This document shows, in pieces, positions 1 to 5,370 of a DNA stretch of 5,370 nucleotides. A program made the position numbers and the translations under genes. Source of the DNA: Myxococcota bacterium (GTDB lineage: Bacteria > Myxococcota_A > Polyangia > HGW-17); the NCBI GenBank assembly GCA_018821745.1, contig JAHJLU010000805.1:1-5370 (forward strand). The letters are read 5' to 3'. Below the pieces are notes generated by a model, which ran no database searches, had not been told where the DNA came from, and saw nothing but the letters and a program-made list of their open reading frames with translations. The first letter of the stretch is position 1. Every line of letters starts with the position of its first letter.

Positions 1-368
1 CTCCGAGGGAGTCTGCGCTCAACGAGTCCACCTCCCTGTACAAGGCGCTCACCTACGCCTCCGACACCCTGGGGATCCCCCTGGAGATCCGGTGTGATCT
101 GTCCGACCCCAAAGCGGTCAAGGTCACCTCTCCCGAGGTAGTCCTGCGGACCATATTCATGGCTCTGCTGATCAAGCCGTCACCACTGGAAAACGAGTAT
201 TTACTCAGCCTCAAATCCCAGGATGGTGAGCTCATCTGCAGCTTCGACTGGCCTGAAGGCATGGAGCTCTCCCAGCGTTTTATCTGGATCACCGAGATCC
301 TTCCCCGCTACAACGCCTCGTTCAAAATCAAAAAGGGACGCGGCCGCTTCACCTTTAAAATTCAGTAG
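1..368 (+). CDS. C-terminal end of a protein with a degenerate histidine-kinase-like ATPase (GHKL) fold (5' end outside window)
   Basis: The frame is open from the first complete codon at position 3 to the TAG at 366-368, giving 121 visible residues; the true start lies left of the window. The ATG at 159 is internal, because the open frame and its GC-rich third positions continue upstream of it. The residue pattern follows the C-terminal half of sensor-kinase ATPase domains: a helix (LYKALTYASDTLGI), a strand (PLEIRCDL), a helix where the N-box normally sits (VVLRTIFMALL), strands around YLLSLKSQDGELICSFDW, then a helix and final strands ending GRGRFTFKIQ. The conserved N-box Asn and the DxGxG loop are not present, so ATP binding would be doubtful. 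I infer a diverged kinase or a non-catalytic regulator. The fold assignment is by eye and tentative; the coding call is firmer. It is convergent with the DUF1343 gene and overlaps it by 7 bp. Confidence 0.6.
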   Translation, partial: PRESALNESTSLYKALTYASDTLGIPLEIRCDLSDPKAVKVTSPEVVLRTIFMALLIKPSPLENEYLLSLKSQDGELICSFDWPEGMELSQRFIWITEILPRYNASFKIKKGRGRFTFKIQ

Positions 369-1531
369 AGCAGCGAATCGGCGACCTGGTCAAACCAGTC
401 TGCCCGGGGGACAGAGTCTTCTTCTAGCAGCGCGGACAGGTCTTTTCCCGCCTCGATGTACTCCCGATACCGGGGATCACCGCAGAGCAAATCAAAGGCA
501 GGGACATCCCGAACAAACTCGTAGGCCTTCTCCCGCCACGCAAATTCGGTGGGCCAGAGCCTGGCCACGGTGGCGACGATCCGGAGCGCAAACTCCCAGG
601 AACGGAAGCGGTCTCGGCTGGTGACGTGGATCTGGGCGCCACCACACACCTCCCCTGCCCACTTCTGGAAAGTGGGTTTGAAGACCAGGGGCCGCAACAC
701 CGCGCCGTCAACGTCCCCCAACTCTTTCACCAGTTGGTCACCGTTGACAAAGGGGGCGCCGAAAATTTCGAAGGGACGGGTGGTTCCGCGGCCCTCACTG
801 AGGTTTGTCCCCTCCAGGAGGCACATACCAGGATACACCACCGCAGTGTCAAGGGTTGGCATGTTGGGTGAAGGGAGGATAAACGGCATGCCGCATTGGT
901 CAAACCACAGGGAACGATCCCATCCCTGGACGGGGACTACGTGGAAGTCTGTGAGCGACAAACCCTCCTCAGCCCGAAGGAAAACCCCGACCAGCTCGGC
1001 GCCCGTCAAGGCGTGCCGCACCGGCACCGATCGATACCCGACAAAGGAGAAGAACCCCTCCTTGACAAGATTCCCTTCCATCGTCTCCCCTCCCAGGATA
1101 TTCACCCGGTCGAGCATGAGGACCTTGCATCCCGCAGAGAGCGCCTGTCTTGCAGCCATGAGGGCGGTCCAGACATAGGTGTAATAACGACTCCCCACAT
1201 CGCGGAGATCAATTACCAGCCACTTCAGATCCTGAAGGTGGGCAGCGTTTGGCGACAGAGACTCGACACTGTCACCATAAAGGCTGATAACCGGGAGGCC
1301 CCTGTAGGAGGAGGAGTGGACGCCCTCCATATCCTGAGCGGCACCAAACAGACCGTGCTCGGGACTGAAGATGCTGGTGAGGGGCAGTCCTGCCTGCAGC
1401 ATCCCGTCGACCACATGGGTGAAATTCCGGTCACAGGAGGCCCCGTGGGCAAGTACCCCCATGGGTCCACCGTTGAGAAAGGCGCGGGGATCTGCCAAAA
1501 AGCGATCAATCCCTTCTGAGACTGTGGGCAT
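362..1531 (-). CDS. DUF1343 / NamZ-family protein, probable exo-beta-N-acetylmuramidase
   Basis: The 389-residue product matches the DUF1343 (PF07075) family, whose characterised member, Bacillus subtilis NamZ, removes terminal N-acetylmuramic acid from peptidoglycan fragments. Visible family motifs in order are FSPEHGLFG (residues 55-63, with the Glu-His pair 58-59 in the proposed active site), SLYGD (83-87), DLRDVGSRYYTYVWT (108-122), LDRVNILGG (140-148), PVRHALTGAEL (170-180), PSPNMPTLDTAVVYPG (220-235), EGTNLSEGRGTTRPFE (240-255) and a GEVCGGAQIHVT segment (293-304). Length is normal for the family and the gene looks intact. No signal peptide or lipobox is visible, so the enzyme would be cytoplasmic, unlike many secreted homologues; that fits recycling of imported fragments. 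The ATG at 1531 is chosen because GAGGT lies 5 nt upstream; a TTG two codons earlier would abut that site. It lies 15 bp downstream of the receptor gene, probably in one operon. No nagZ, murQ or amidase gene is nearby. Family call is confident; substrate is inferred from the family. Confidence 0.93.
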   Translation of the reverse strand: MPTVSEGIDRFLADPRAFLNGGPMGVLAHGASCDRNFTHVVDGMLQAGLPLTSIFSPEHGLFGAAQDMEGVHSSSYRGLPVISLYGDSVESLSPNAAHLQDLKWLVIDLRDVGSRYYTYVWTALMAARQALSAGCKVLMLDRVNILGGETMEGNLVKEGFFSFVGYRSVPVRHALTGAELVGVFLRAEEGLSLTDFHVVPVQGWDRSLWFDQCGMPFILPSPNMPTLDTAVVYPGMCLLEGTNLSEGRGTTRPFEIFGAPFVNGDQLVKELGDVDGAVLRPLVFKPTFQKWAGEVCGGAQIHVTSRDRFRSWEFALRIVATVARLWPTEFAWREKAYEFVRDVPAFDLLCGDPRYREYIEAGKDLSALLEEDSVPRADWFDQVADSLLY

Positions 1532-1536
1532 TTTCA

Positions 1537-1541
1537 ACCTC
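1537..1541 (-). promoter_or_regulatory. Ribosome-binding site deciding the DUF1343 start
   Basis: The minus strand reads GAGGT, then 5 nt, then ATG (1531-1529). The site sits in the 15-bp gap after the receptor stop codon (TAA, 1549-1547). A TTG at 1537-1535 overlaps the Shine-Dalgarno core and so cannot be the start that it serves. Confidence 0.75.
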
Positions 1542-1546
1542 GAATT

Positions 1547-3595
1547 TTATGAGATGGGGAGGGGAATAACGGTAATGGCTTCTTCAGCAACCGTCAGGCT
1601 GAAGAGCACGCGGGAACACTCGAGCTGCCTGAGCACCATTCTCTCGAACAGCTTCATCCGCTGGGCGAAGAGATCCATACTGGGCACCGGAGCCTCTTCC
1701 CCAAACTCTTCCCAGGCCTTCTTGAACTGCTCATAAAGGGACAATTCAAAATCTTCATCGCTCATCTCGACCAACTTCGCCACGCGCTCGTCGTCACCAA
1801 GGATGGGCATGTCGGGGATGGTCCCCAGGGAGAGCAGCTGGATCCCGGTTTTTGCCGGGGCCTCACCTGATTCCTCATCAATGGATTCCCTGCCGAAGAG
1901 CACGTTGAGCATCTCGTTGAGGCTGTTGGCGAGCCCTTCGGTTTCACGACTGACGCGACCAAAGACGAACTCCATGTCGCCGGCGGCAACCTCCTGGACA
2001 CCCTCGTCGATGGAGTCGATAGATTTGTAAAAATAGAAGAAGATGAGATTTTCCAGGATTATTATCAGTAAAATCACAAAGATACCAAAGCCGATAAAGA
2101 GGGGAATGATGCCCTTGGTGGGGCTGGAGATCCGGTCCTGGGAGACAAGTATGATGTAACCGTACTTTTGTCCGCTGAGTGTGCTGTTGGCATATCGGAA
2201 ATAGGCACCGAGATAGGATTCCCCGGCAATTTTAAAACGCTCGCCCTTGATAGAGGTTCTGGCTTTTCCGGTCAGGTTGAGGAAGGGAGAGGTCTTGACG
2301 GTGCCGTAGCGGCCATTGAAGGTATCGGCCAGCGCCTTGATCTCTTTTGTGTCGGTGAGGCTGGGGTAGAAGGTATTATTCCCGTAAAAGTAGGCGAAGG
2401 TGAGATCGGTCAGGCGTTTGAGTTGAATGGATCGCACATCGTAGGGCCAGGCCATGGTAAATACACCGATGATATCACCCTTGCCACCCCGAATGGGAAT
2501 GGCCGCGGCCTGGAACAGATTGGAGGGTTTCTCCTTCTTCTGGAAACGGTTAATGATCTCGTAGGTCAGCACATCATAAACCGTGTTCTTCTTTTGAACT
2601 GCCTGGCCAATGCAGTGCAGCTTGCCAATGCCGTTTTTGAGATAATTGTATCCACGGAGTTTGGAGTCATCGCGGTCACGGGTGATTACAACCCCGCTGG
2701 CGTTGGTGAGCACGGCGATGTGGGGAGCCATCCCTTCAATCCCGAACTCCGGCGCGTTGTAAAATTGTGTGGAGAGGGCAAAGAGCTTCTTGTGAAGGTC
2801 AGAGAGGGTGGAGGCGATGTGCTCGAGTTTCTGGTCACGCCCGGCACGCAGGAGCAGCTTCACGGCACGCTCGATGGGGGTTTTCGTGAACCCCATGAGC
2901 AGGACGCCCTCATCGAGAGGGGTGTAGACGCCCTTACTTACCTCTTTGTAATTTTTTACGATTTTTACTCCAAGATGGAGTTTGACGCCCTTCATTTCAA
3001 GCTGCTTGAAGATGGCCGGCTTGACATTGTATTTACCAGGGGTCTCGCCGGGCTGGAGCGGAATGACGATCTCCTCTTCTTTGGCACCGGGCTTGGGATC
3101 AGTGGCGCTGGCGGCGACTTCTCGGGGTTTGAACTGTGTCGCCTTTGTTCCCGCCAGGGAGTTGAGTATTTCGCTGGAGATCCAGAGATCCTTGACCTTG
3201 GGGCTCACATTGGTTCCATTAACCGCCAACCAGTGAATAGACATGTGCTGCTTCGTGCCCAGAGGCTTACCCACCAAGGCAACAAACTGGGGAACCTCGC
3301 CCGCATCAGCCAGCTGCTGCAGTTTTGCCTGCATGATTCCGTCCAATTCTTTTTGAGTAGCCGTGTACTGGATGAGCAGATCCGACACTCTCATGGCAGC
3401 TGAAGTAGCCAGGGTAATGGTCATTCCCTCGTTGGCCTTTTCCATCTGCCGCATGAGGTAGTCACCTTTATTCAGCCTGTCAGATGCAGCGGCGCCCACC
3501 TTGGAGCTCACGCTTGAACGCACCCAAAATACTGATATTGCAGAAAATATGAGGACCAGAACAACAGCGAGCAAACCATATTTGCTTTTGAACAT
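1547..3595 (-). CDS. Membrane receptor with Cache-like sensor, HAMP-like segment and small C-terminal domain; no known output enzyme
   Basis: The 682-residue product begins MFKSKYG, followed by a hydrophobic segment (about 7-27) that serves as membrane anchor. A long extracytoplasmic region (about 28-494) follows. Its distal part (about 290-390) resembles a Cache sensor: a strand plus turn IAVLTNASGVVITRDRD (293-309) and later AAAIPIRGGKGDIIGVFTMA (363-382). A second, very hydrophobic segment (about 495-523) returns to the cytoplasm, then a HAMP-like stretch (524-570) with SIDSIDEGVQEVAAGDMEF and a second amphipathic helix. After an acidic linker, the last 75 residues form a small domain (FELSLYEQFKKAWEEFG ... 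VLFSLTVAEEAITVIPLP) that resembles the C-terminal domain annotated in deltaproteobacterial proteins as MXAN_5187-type; I offer that from memory only. There is no kinase, cyclase, GGDEF, EAL or methyl-accepting domain. The GTG at 3646 would add 17 residues but lacks a good ribosome site and falls inside a leader hairpin; ATG 3595 has AGAGGT 6 nt upstream. Likely cotranscribed with the DUF1343 gene. Confidence 0.85.
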   Translation of the reverse strand: MFKSKYGLLAVVLVLIFSAISVFWVRSSVSSKVGAAASDRLNKGDYLMRQMEKANEGMTITLATSAAMRVSDLLIQYTATQKELDGIMQAKLQQLADAGEVPQFVALVGKPLGTKQHMSIHWLAVNGTNVSPKVKDLWISSEILNSLAGTKATQFKPREVAASATDPKPGAKEEEIVIPLQPGETPGKYNVKPAIFKQLEMKGVKLHLGVKIVKNYKEVSKGVYTPLDEGVLLMGFTKTPIERAVKLLLRAGRDQKLEHIASTLSDLHKKLFALSTQFYNAPEFGIEGMAPHIAVLTNASGVVITRDRDDSKLRGYNYLKNGIGKLHCIGQAVQKKNTVYDVLTYEIINRFQKKEKPSNLFQAAAIPIRGGKGDIIGVFTMAWPYDVRSIQLKRLTDLTFAYFYGNNTFYPSLTDTKEIKALADTFNGRYGTVKTSPFLNLTGKARTSIKGERFKIAGESYLGAYFRYANSTLSGQKYGYIILVSQDRISSPTKGIIPLFIGFGIFVILLIIILENLIFFYFYKSIDSIDEGVQEVAAGDMEFVFGRVSRETEGLANSLNEMLNVLFGRESIDEESGEAPAKTGIQLLSLGTIPDMPILGDDERVAKLVEMSDEDFELSLYEQFKKAWEEFGEEAPVPSMDLFAQRMKLFERMVLRQLECSRVLFSLTVAEEAITVIPLPIS

Positions 3596-3601
3596 ACCCA
3601 A

Positions 3602-3607
3602 ACCTCT
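3602..3607 (-). promoter_or_regulatory. Ribosome-binding site deciding the receptor start
   Basis: The minus strand reads AGAGGT followed by 6 nt and ATG at 3595-3593, an excellent match to the 16S rRNA tail. Its first A (3607) is the last base of a 9-bp leader stem, so accessibility of this site may depend on that hairpin. Confidence 0.75.
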
Positions 3608-3647
3608 GTGGACGGCGGTGGGAAATTTCGAAGCTATCCCGTCCACA
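3607..3647 (-). promoter_or_regulatory. Leader stem-loop abutting the receptor Shine-Dalgarno site
   Basis: TGTGGACGG at 3607-3615 (plus strand) is the exact reverse complement of CCGTCCACA at 3639-3647, giving a perfect 9-bp stem with a 23-nt loop in the leftward leader RNA. The stem ends directly against the GAGGT of the ribosome site. The loop holds short self-complementary stretches (GAAATTTC at 3622-3629). No T tract follows, so it is not an intrinsic terminator. A role in translation control is inference; the repeat itself is seen directly. Confidence 0.5.
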
Positions 3648-3681
3648 ACAGCTTCGATTTCCAGTTTCCTTTGGTGGGCTT

Positions 3682-3710
3682 ATAATATATCTCCCGAACA
3701 AATCAGTCAA
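3682..3710 (-). promoter_or_regulatory. Sigma-70 promoter for the receptor-DUF1343 operon
   Basis: On the minus strand there is TTGACT (3710-3705), a 17-bp spacer, and TATTAT (3687-3682). Transcription should begin near 3675, giving a leader of about 80 nt before ATG 3595. Overlapping AT-rich hexamers (TATATT, ATTATA) make the exact -10 slightly uncertain. It is the only good promoter I see upstream of the two leftward genes. Confidence 0.7.
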
Positions 3711-3724
3711 CGATCTATTTTTTC

Positions 3725-3753
3725 TTGACAGGAGATGTACGGTCCTTTATAAA
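3725..3753 (+). promoter_or_regulatory. Strong sigma-70 promoter for tRNA-Ala
   Basis: TTGACA (3725-3730) is a perfect -35, followed by a 17-bp spacer and TATAAA (3748-3753), one mismatch from the -10 consensus. The -10 ends 11 bp before the mature tRNA 5' end, so the 5' leader trimmed by RNase P would be only a few bases. The segment after the -10 (CCTCACC) is C-rich, as is common in stable-RNA promoters under stringent control; that regulation is inference. Its -35 lies 14 bp from the -35 of the divergent receptor promoter. Confidence 0.85.
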
Positions 3754-3764
3754 CCTCACCTGCT

Positions 3765-3837
3765 GGGGTTGTAGCTCAGTTGGGAGAGCGCATGACTGGC
3801 AGTCATGAGGTCAGGGGTTCGATCCCCCTCAGCTCCA
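3765..3837 (+). tRNA. tRNA-Ala, anticodon GGC
   Basis: A full cloverleaf can be drawn. The acceptor stem is GGGGTTG (3765-3771) with CAGCTCC (3830-3836), the D stem GCTC/GAGC (3774-3777, 3786-3789), the anticodon stem CATGA/TCATG (3791-3795, 3803-3807) with loop CTGGCAG, and the T stem AGGGG/CCCCT with loop TTCGATC. The anticodon GGC is at 3798-3800 and reads the alanine codons GCC and GCU. The third acceptor pair is G-U, the key identity element for alanyl-tRNA synthetase, and the discriminator base is A (3837). The next bases are CAG, so the CCA end is not encoded and must be added by tRNA nucleotidyltransferase. The gene stands alone, with its own promoter and terminator. Confidence 0.97.
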
Positions 3838-3848
3838 CAGCAAAAAAC

Positions 3849-3880
3849 AAAAAAAGGACCATGCATGGTCCTTTTTTTTT
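3849..3880 (+). terminator. Rho-independent terminator after tRNA-Ala
   Basis: A perfect inverted repeat centred between 3863 and 3864 has 15-base arms: an A run plus GGACCATG, mirrored by CATGGTCC plus a T run. As RNA it would fold into a GC-containing stem around a tight loop (about TGCA) and run into nine T residues (3872-3880). It starts 11 bp after the tRNA. The A run on its left becomes a U run when read leftward, so it could act in both directions. Confidence 0.92.
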
Positions 3881-4005
3881 GCCCCTCCTTCTATTTCAAA
3901 TCCCTTCGCCCTTTGGAGAATTAACCCTTTTCTTTTCATCTCTCTTCTTTTATAGTGAGGGCCCGTAAGTTGGTGAAACTATCCAATCGGCAAGGTTAGA
4001 GTGCA
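3881..4005 (+). promoter_or_regulatory. Spacer before the cyclase gene with a weak candidate promoter
   Basis: This 125-bp spacer holds a pyrimidine-rich run (about 3925-3950, almost entirely C and T on the plus strand) followed by TATAGT at 3951-3956, a plausible -10. No convincing -35 sits 16-18 bp upstream (about TTTTCT), so the promoter would be weak or activator-dependent. A ribosome site AAGGT (3992-3996) lies 9 nt before ATG 4006. I see no gene here. Confidence 0.35.
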
Positions 4006-5370
4006 ATGGCAAAACTGGTTATCATCTCGCAAAGTCCGGCCCCTGAATACGAACTGAAAGATTACACTACCATCGGGCGCATGCCCCGAAACACCATTCA
4101 GGTCCTCGACCGTATCCTGTCCAAAGTCCACGCTCAGATTATCAAACTGAAAAATGGTGACTACCTGCTGAAAGATCTCGGAAGTCTCAATGGCACCTAC
4201 ATCCGTGGACAGCGTATCTCAGAACATCTCCTTGTCGATACAGATGAAATAGCCATGGGCAGCACCCTCCTGCGCTTTGTTGAAGAGCGTGAAAATTTCA
4301 TGGAGGAGCCCGATGTCATGGTATCCGAAGAGGCAGTCGCATCGGAGATCCACCAGACCATCGCAGCGGACAACGTGGGGGACTTTGTCCCCGAGACCGG
4401 CATCACCGACATCAAGGTCCTGCGACGCGACTACGAGCGGCTTCGCATCTCCCACGAGGTGGCGACCCACCTCGGTGTTCAGTACGATCTGCGGACCCTG
4501 TTTGTGAAAATTCTCGACAAGATCTTTGAGATTTTCCGCTGTGACAGGGGGATCATCTTCCTTCCCGACCAGGTCTCCGGAGCCCTCAAACCCATGGTTT
4601 CCCGGCACCGCAACGACAACGACGACGACAACATTATTGTCTCGCAGACCATTTTGCGAAACGTCGCCGAGAAAAAAGAGGCGGTCCTCTCCTCCGACGC
4701 CTCCATGGACAGCCGGTTCAACACCGCCAAGTCCATTATTATTCAGGGTATCCGCTCCACCATGGTCGTCCCTCTGGTCTATAAAGACGAACTGATGGGG
4801 GTCATCTACCTCGACTCACAGATGGCCACAGGCGCTTTCGCCAAAAAGGATCTCCAGCTCCTCACGGGGATCGCGTCCCAGGCTGCCATCGCCATCTCCA
4901 ACACAAACCTCATCCGGAAAATCGAGAACGAGACCAAAACCCGCGCCCAGTTCGAGAAGCTGCTCTCCCCCAACCTGGTGGATCAGTTGGTGGCGGGAAA
5001 AATCGCCTTCGATCAGGAGGGTATCCAAAACGAGGTGACCATCCTCTTCGCCGACATCAGGGGCTTCACTTCAATGAGCGAGAAGCTTGAAGCACGGGAC
5101 ATCGTCCAGATGCTCAACACCTACTTCGAGGTCATGGTTGATGTGATCTTCTCCTTCGAAGGCACCCTCGATAAATTCGTGGGCGACGAGATCATGGCCC
5201 TGTTCGGTGCCCCGGTCTCAATCGTCGACGGGCCCAAGAAGGCAGTTGAGTGTGCACTGGAGATGCAGGCCTGTCTCGAAGTTTACAACACCGCACGCAT
5301 CTCCGACGGGAAAAAACCCATCTCCATAGGTATCGGCGTCAACACGGGAGAGGTCGTCTGCGGCGCTCTC
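4006..5370 (+). CDS. FHA-GAF-class III adenylate cyclase (3' end outside window)
   Basis: The visible 455 residues carry three domains. An FHA phosphothreonine-binding domain (about 1-92) has GR (24-25), SKVH (39-42) and the D-x-G-S-x-NGT loop (57-64), all canonical. A variable linker leads to a GAF domain (about 150-303), with VVPLVYKDELMGVIYLDS (254-271) and FAKKDLQLLTGIASQAAIAI (278-297). After a short helical linker (about 300-330), the class III nucleotide cyclase domain starts: FADIRGFT (348-355) provides metal ligand Asp350, and DKFVGDEIMALFG (389-401) provides Lys390, the adenine-favouring specificity residue, and metal ligand Asp394. The second specificity residue and the catalytic Asn/Arg lie beyond the window. 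It should make cAMP in the cytoplasm; there is no membrane segment. The start is well fixed: an in-frame TAG at 3997-3999 excludes longer versions and AAGGT lies 9 nt upstream. The GAF domain contains an Asn/Asp-rich patch (NDNDDDN, 203-209). The FHA domain suggests control by a Ser/Thr kinase not visible here. Confidence 0.95.
   Translation, partial: MAKLVIISQSPAPEYELKDYTTIGRMPRNTIQVLDRILSKVHAQIIKLKNGDYLLKDLGSLNGTYIRGQRISEHLLVDTDEIAMGSTLLRFVEERENFMEEPDVMVSEEAVASEIHQTIAADNVGDFVPETGITDIKVLRRDYERLRISHEVATHLGVQYDLRTLFVKILDKIFEIFRCDRGIIFLPDQVSGALKPMVSRHRNDNDDDNIIVSQTILRNVAEKKEAVLSSDASMDSRFNTAKSIIIQGIRSTMVVPLVYKDELMGVIYLDSQMATGAFAKKDLQLLTGIASQAAIAISNTNLIRKIENETKTRAQFEKLLSPNLVDQLVAGKIAFDQEGIQNEVTILFADIRGFTSMSEKLEARDIVQMLNTYFEVMVDVIFSFEGTLDKFVGDEIMALFGAPVSIVDGPKKAVECALEMQACLEVYNTARISDGKKPISIGIGVNTGEVVCGAL

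Noticed and set aside
386..398. Small hairpin CTGGT-CAA-ACCAG near the convergent gene ends
   Set aside because: The stem is only 5 bp, no T tract follows on either strand, and it lies inside the DUF1343 coding region, so it is not a credible terminator.
549..1178. 209-codon plus-strand open frame within the DUF1343 gene
   Set aside because: It overlaps a well-supported minus-strand gene, has a low-complexity Arg/Ser/Pro-rich product typical of out-of-frame translation, and no domain.
896..1519. 207-codon plus-strand open frame across the DUF1343 gene
   Set aside because: Same codon-aligned shadow effect; the opposite strand carries clear DUF1343 motifs throughout.
2168..3403. 411-codon open frame on the plus strand, antisense to the receptor gene
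   Set aside because: It is codon-aligned with the minus-strand gene, so stops appear only where that gene uses TTA, CTA or TCA codons, which are rare at this GC content. The product has no recognisable domain, while the minus-strand frame has membrane segments and Cache-like motifs.
3765..3837. tRNA gene as an attachment site for an integrated element
   Set aside because: There is no integrase, no repeated tRNA 3' end elsewhere in the window and no change in base composition beside it.
3780..3968. 62-codon open frame starting inside the tRNA
   Set aside because: It translates the tRNA (the artefact peptide SHEVRGSIPLSSTA) and then the terminator, so it is not a gene.
4219..4608. 129-codon minus-strand open frame antisense to the FHA-GAF cyclase gene
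   Set aside because: It lies opposite intact FHA and GAF domains, and its product shows no family features.
4612..4632. GAC/AAC triplet run in the cyclase gene as a microsatellite
   Set aside because: It is short, in frame, imperfect and encodes a plausible surface loop (NDNDDDN) of the GAF domain; no sign of expansion can be judged from one sequence.

Overview
The window looks like ordinary chromosomal DNA of a moderately GC-rich Gram-negative bacterium. Codon third positions favour G/C (many CTC, GCC, ATC and GAC codons). Combinations such as FHA-GAF-cyclase and Cache-HAMP receptors are typical of signalling-rich lineages such as the former Deltaproteobacteria (Myxococcota, Desulfobacterota and relatives). 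That placement is inference from protein architecture; there is no rRNA or marker gene here to settle it. I see no insertion sequence, integrase, CRISPR array or phage gene.

Layout from left to right. (1) The 3' end of a plus-strand gene (1-368) encodes about 121 residues that resemble a degenerate histidine-kinase ATPase domain. It converges on, and overlaps by 7 bp, (2) a minus-strand DUF1343/NamZ-family gene (362-1531), a probable exo-N-acetylmuramidase of cell-wall recycling without a signal peptide. Only 15 bp upstream lies (3) a 682-residue minus-strand membrane receptor (1547-3595) with an N-terminal membrane segment, a large Cache-like extracytoplasmic region, a second membrane segment, a HAMP-like segment and a small C-terminal domain, but no recognisable enzymatic output. 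Genes 3 and 2 look like one transcription unit, read leftward from a near-consensus sigma-70 promoter at 3682-3710. (4) Back to back with it is a rightward near-perfect sigma-70 promoter driving an isolated tRNA-Ala(GGC) gene (3765-3837), closed by a strong palindromic terminator (3849-3880). (5) After a 125-bp spacer, a plus-strand FHA-GAF-class III adenylate cyclase gene starts at 4006 and runs off the window.

Two starts have been set by sequence. The leftward genes have far better ribosome-binding sites at internal ATG codons (3595 and 1531) than at the upstream GTG (3646) and TTG (1537). The receptor's leader then contains a perfect 9-bp inverted repeat that ends at the Shine-Dalgarno sequence, a possible translational control element.

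The wall-hydrolase/receptor pair could couple detection of an extracytoplasmic cue to muropeptide handling, and the cyclase could link phosphoprotein binding and a small-molecule GAF input to cAMP. Both are hypotheses. I did not find convincing evidence for a wholly new system; the most interesting items are the receptor with no known output domain, its leader hairpin and its close pairing with a NamZ-like enzyme.
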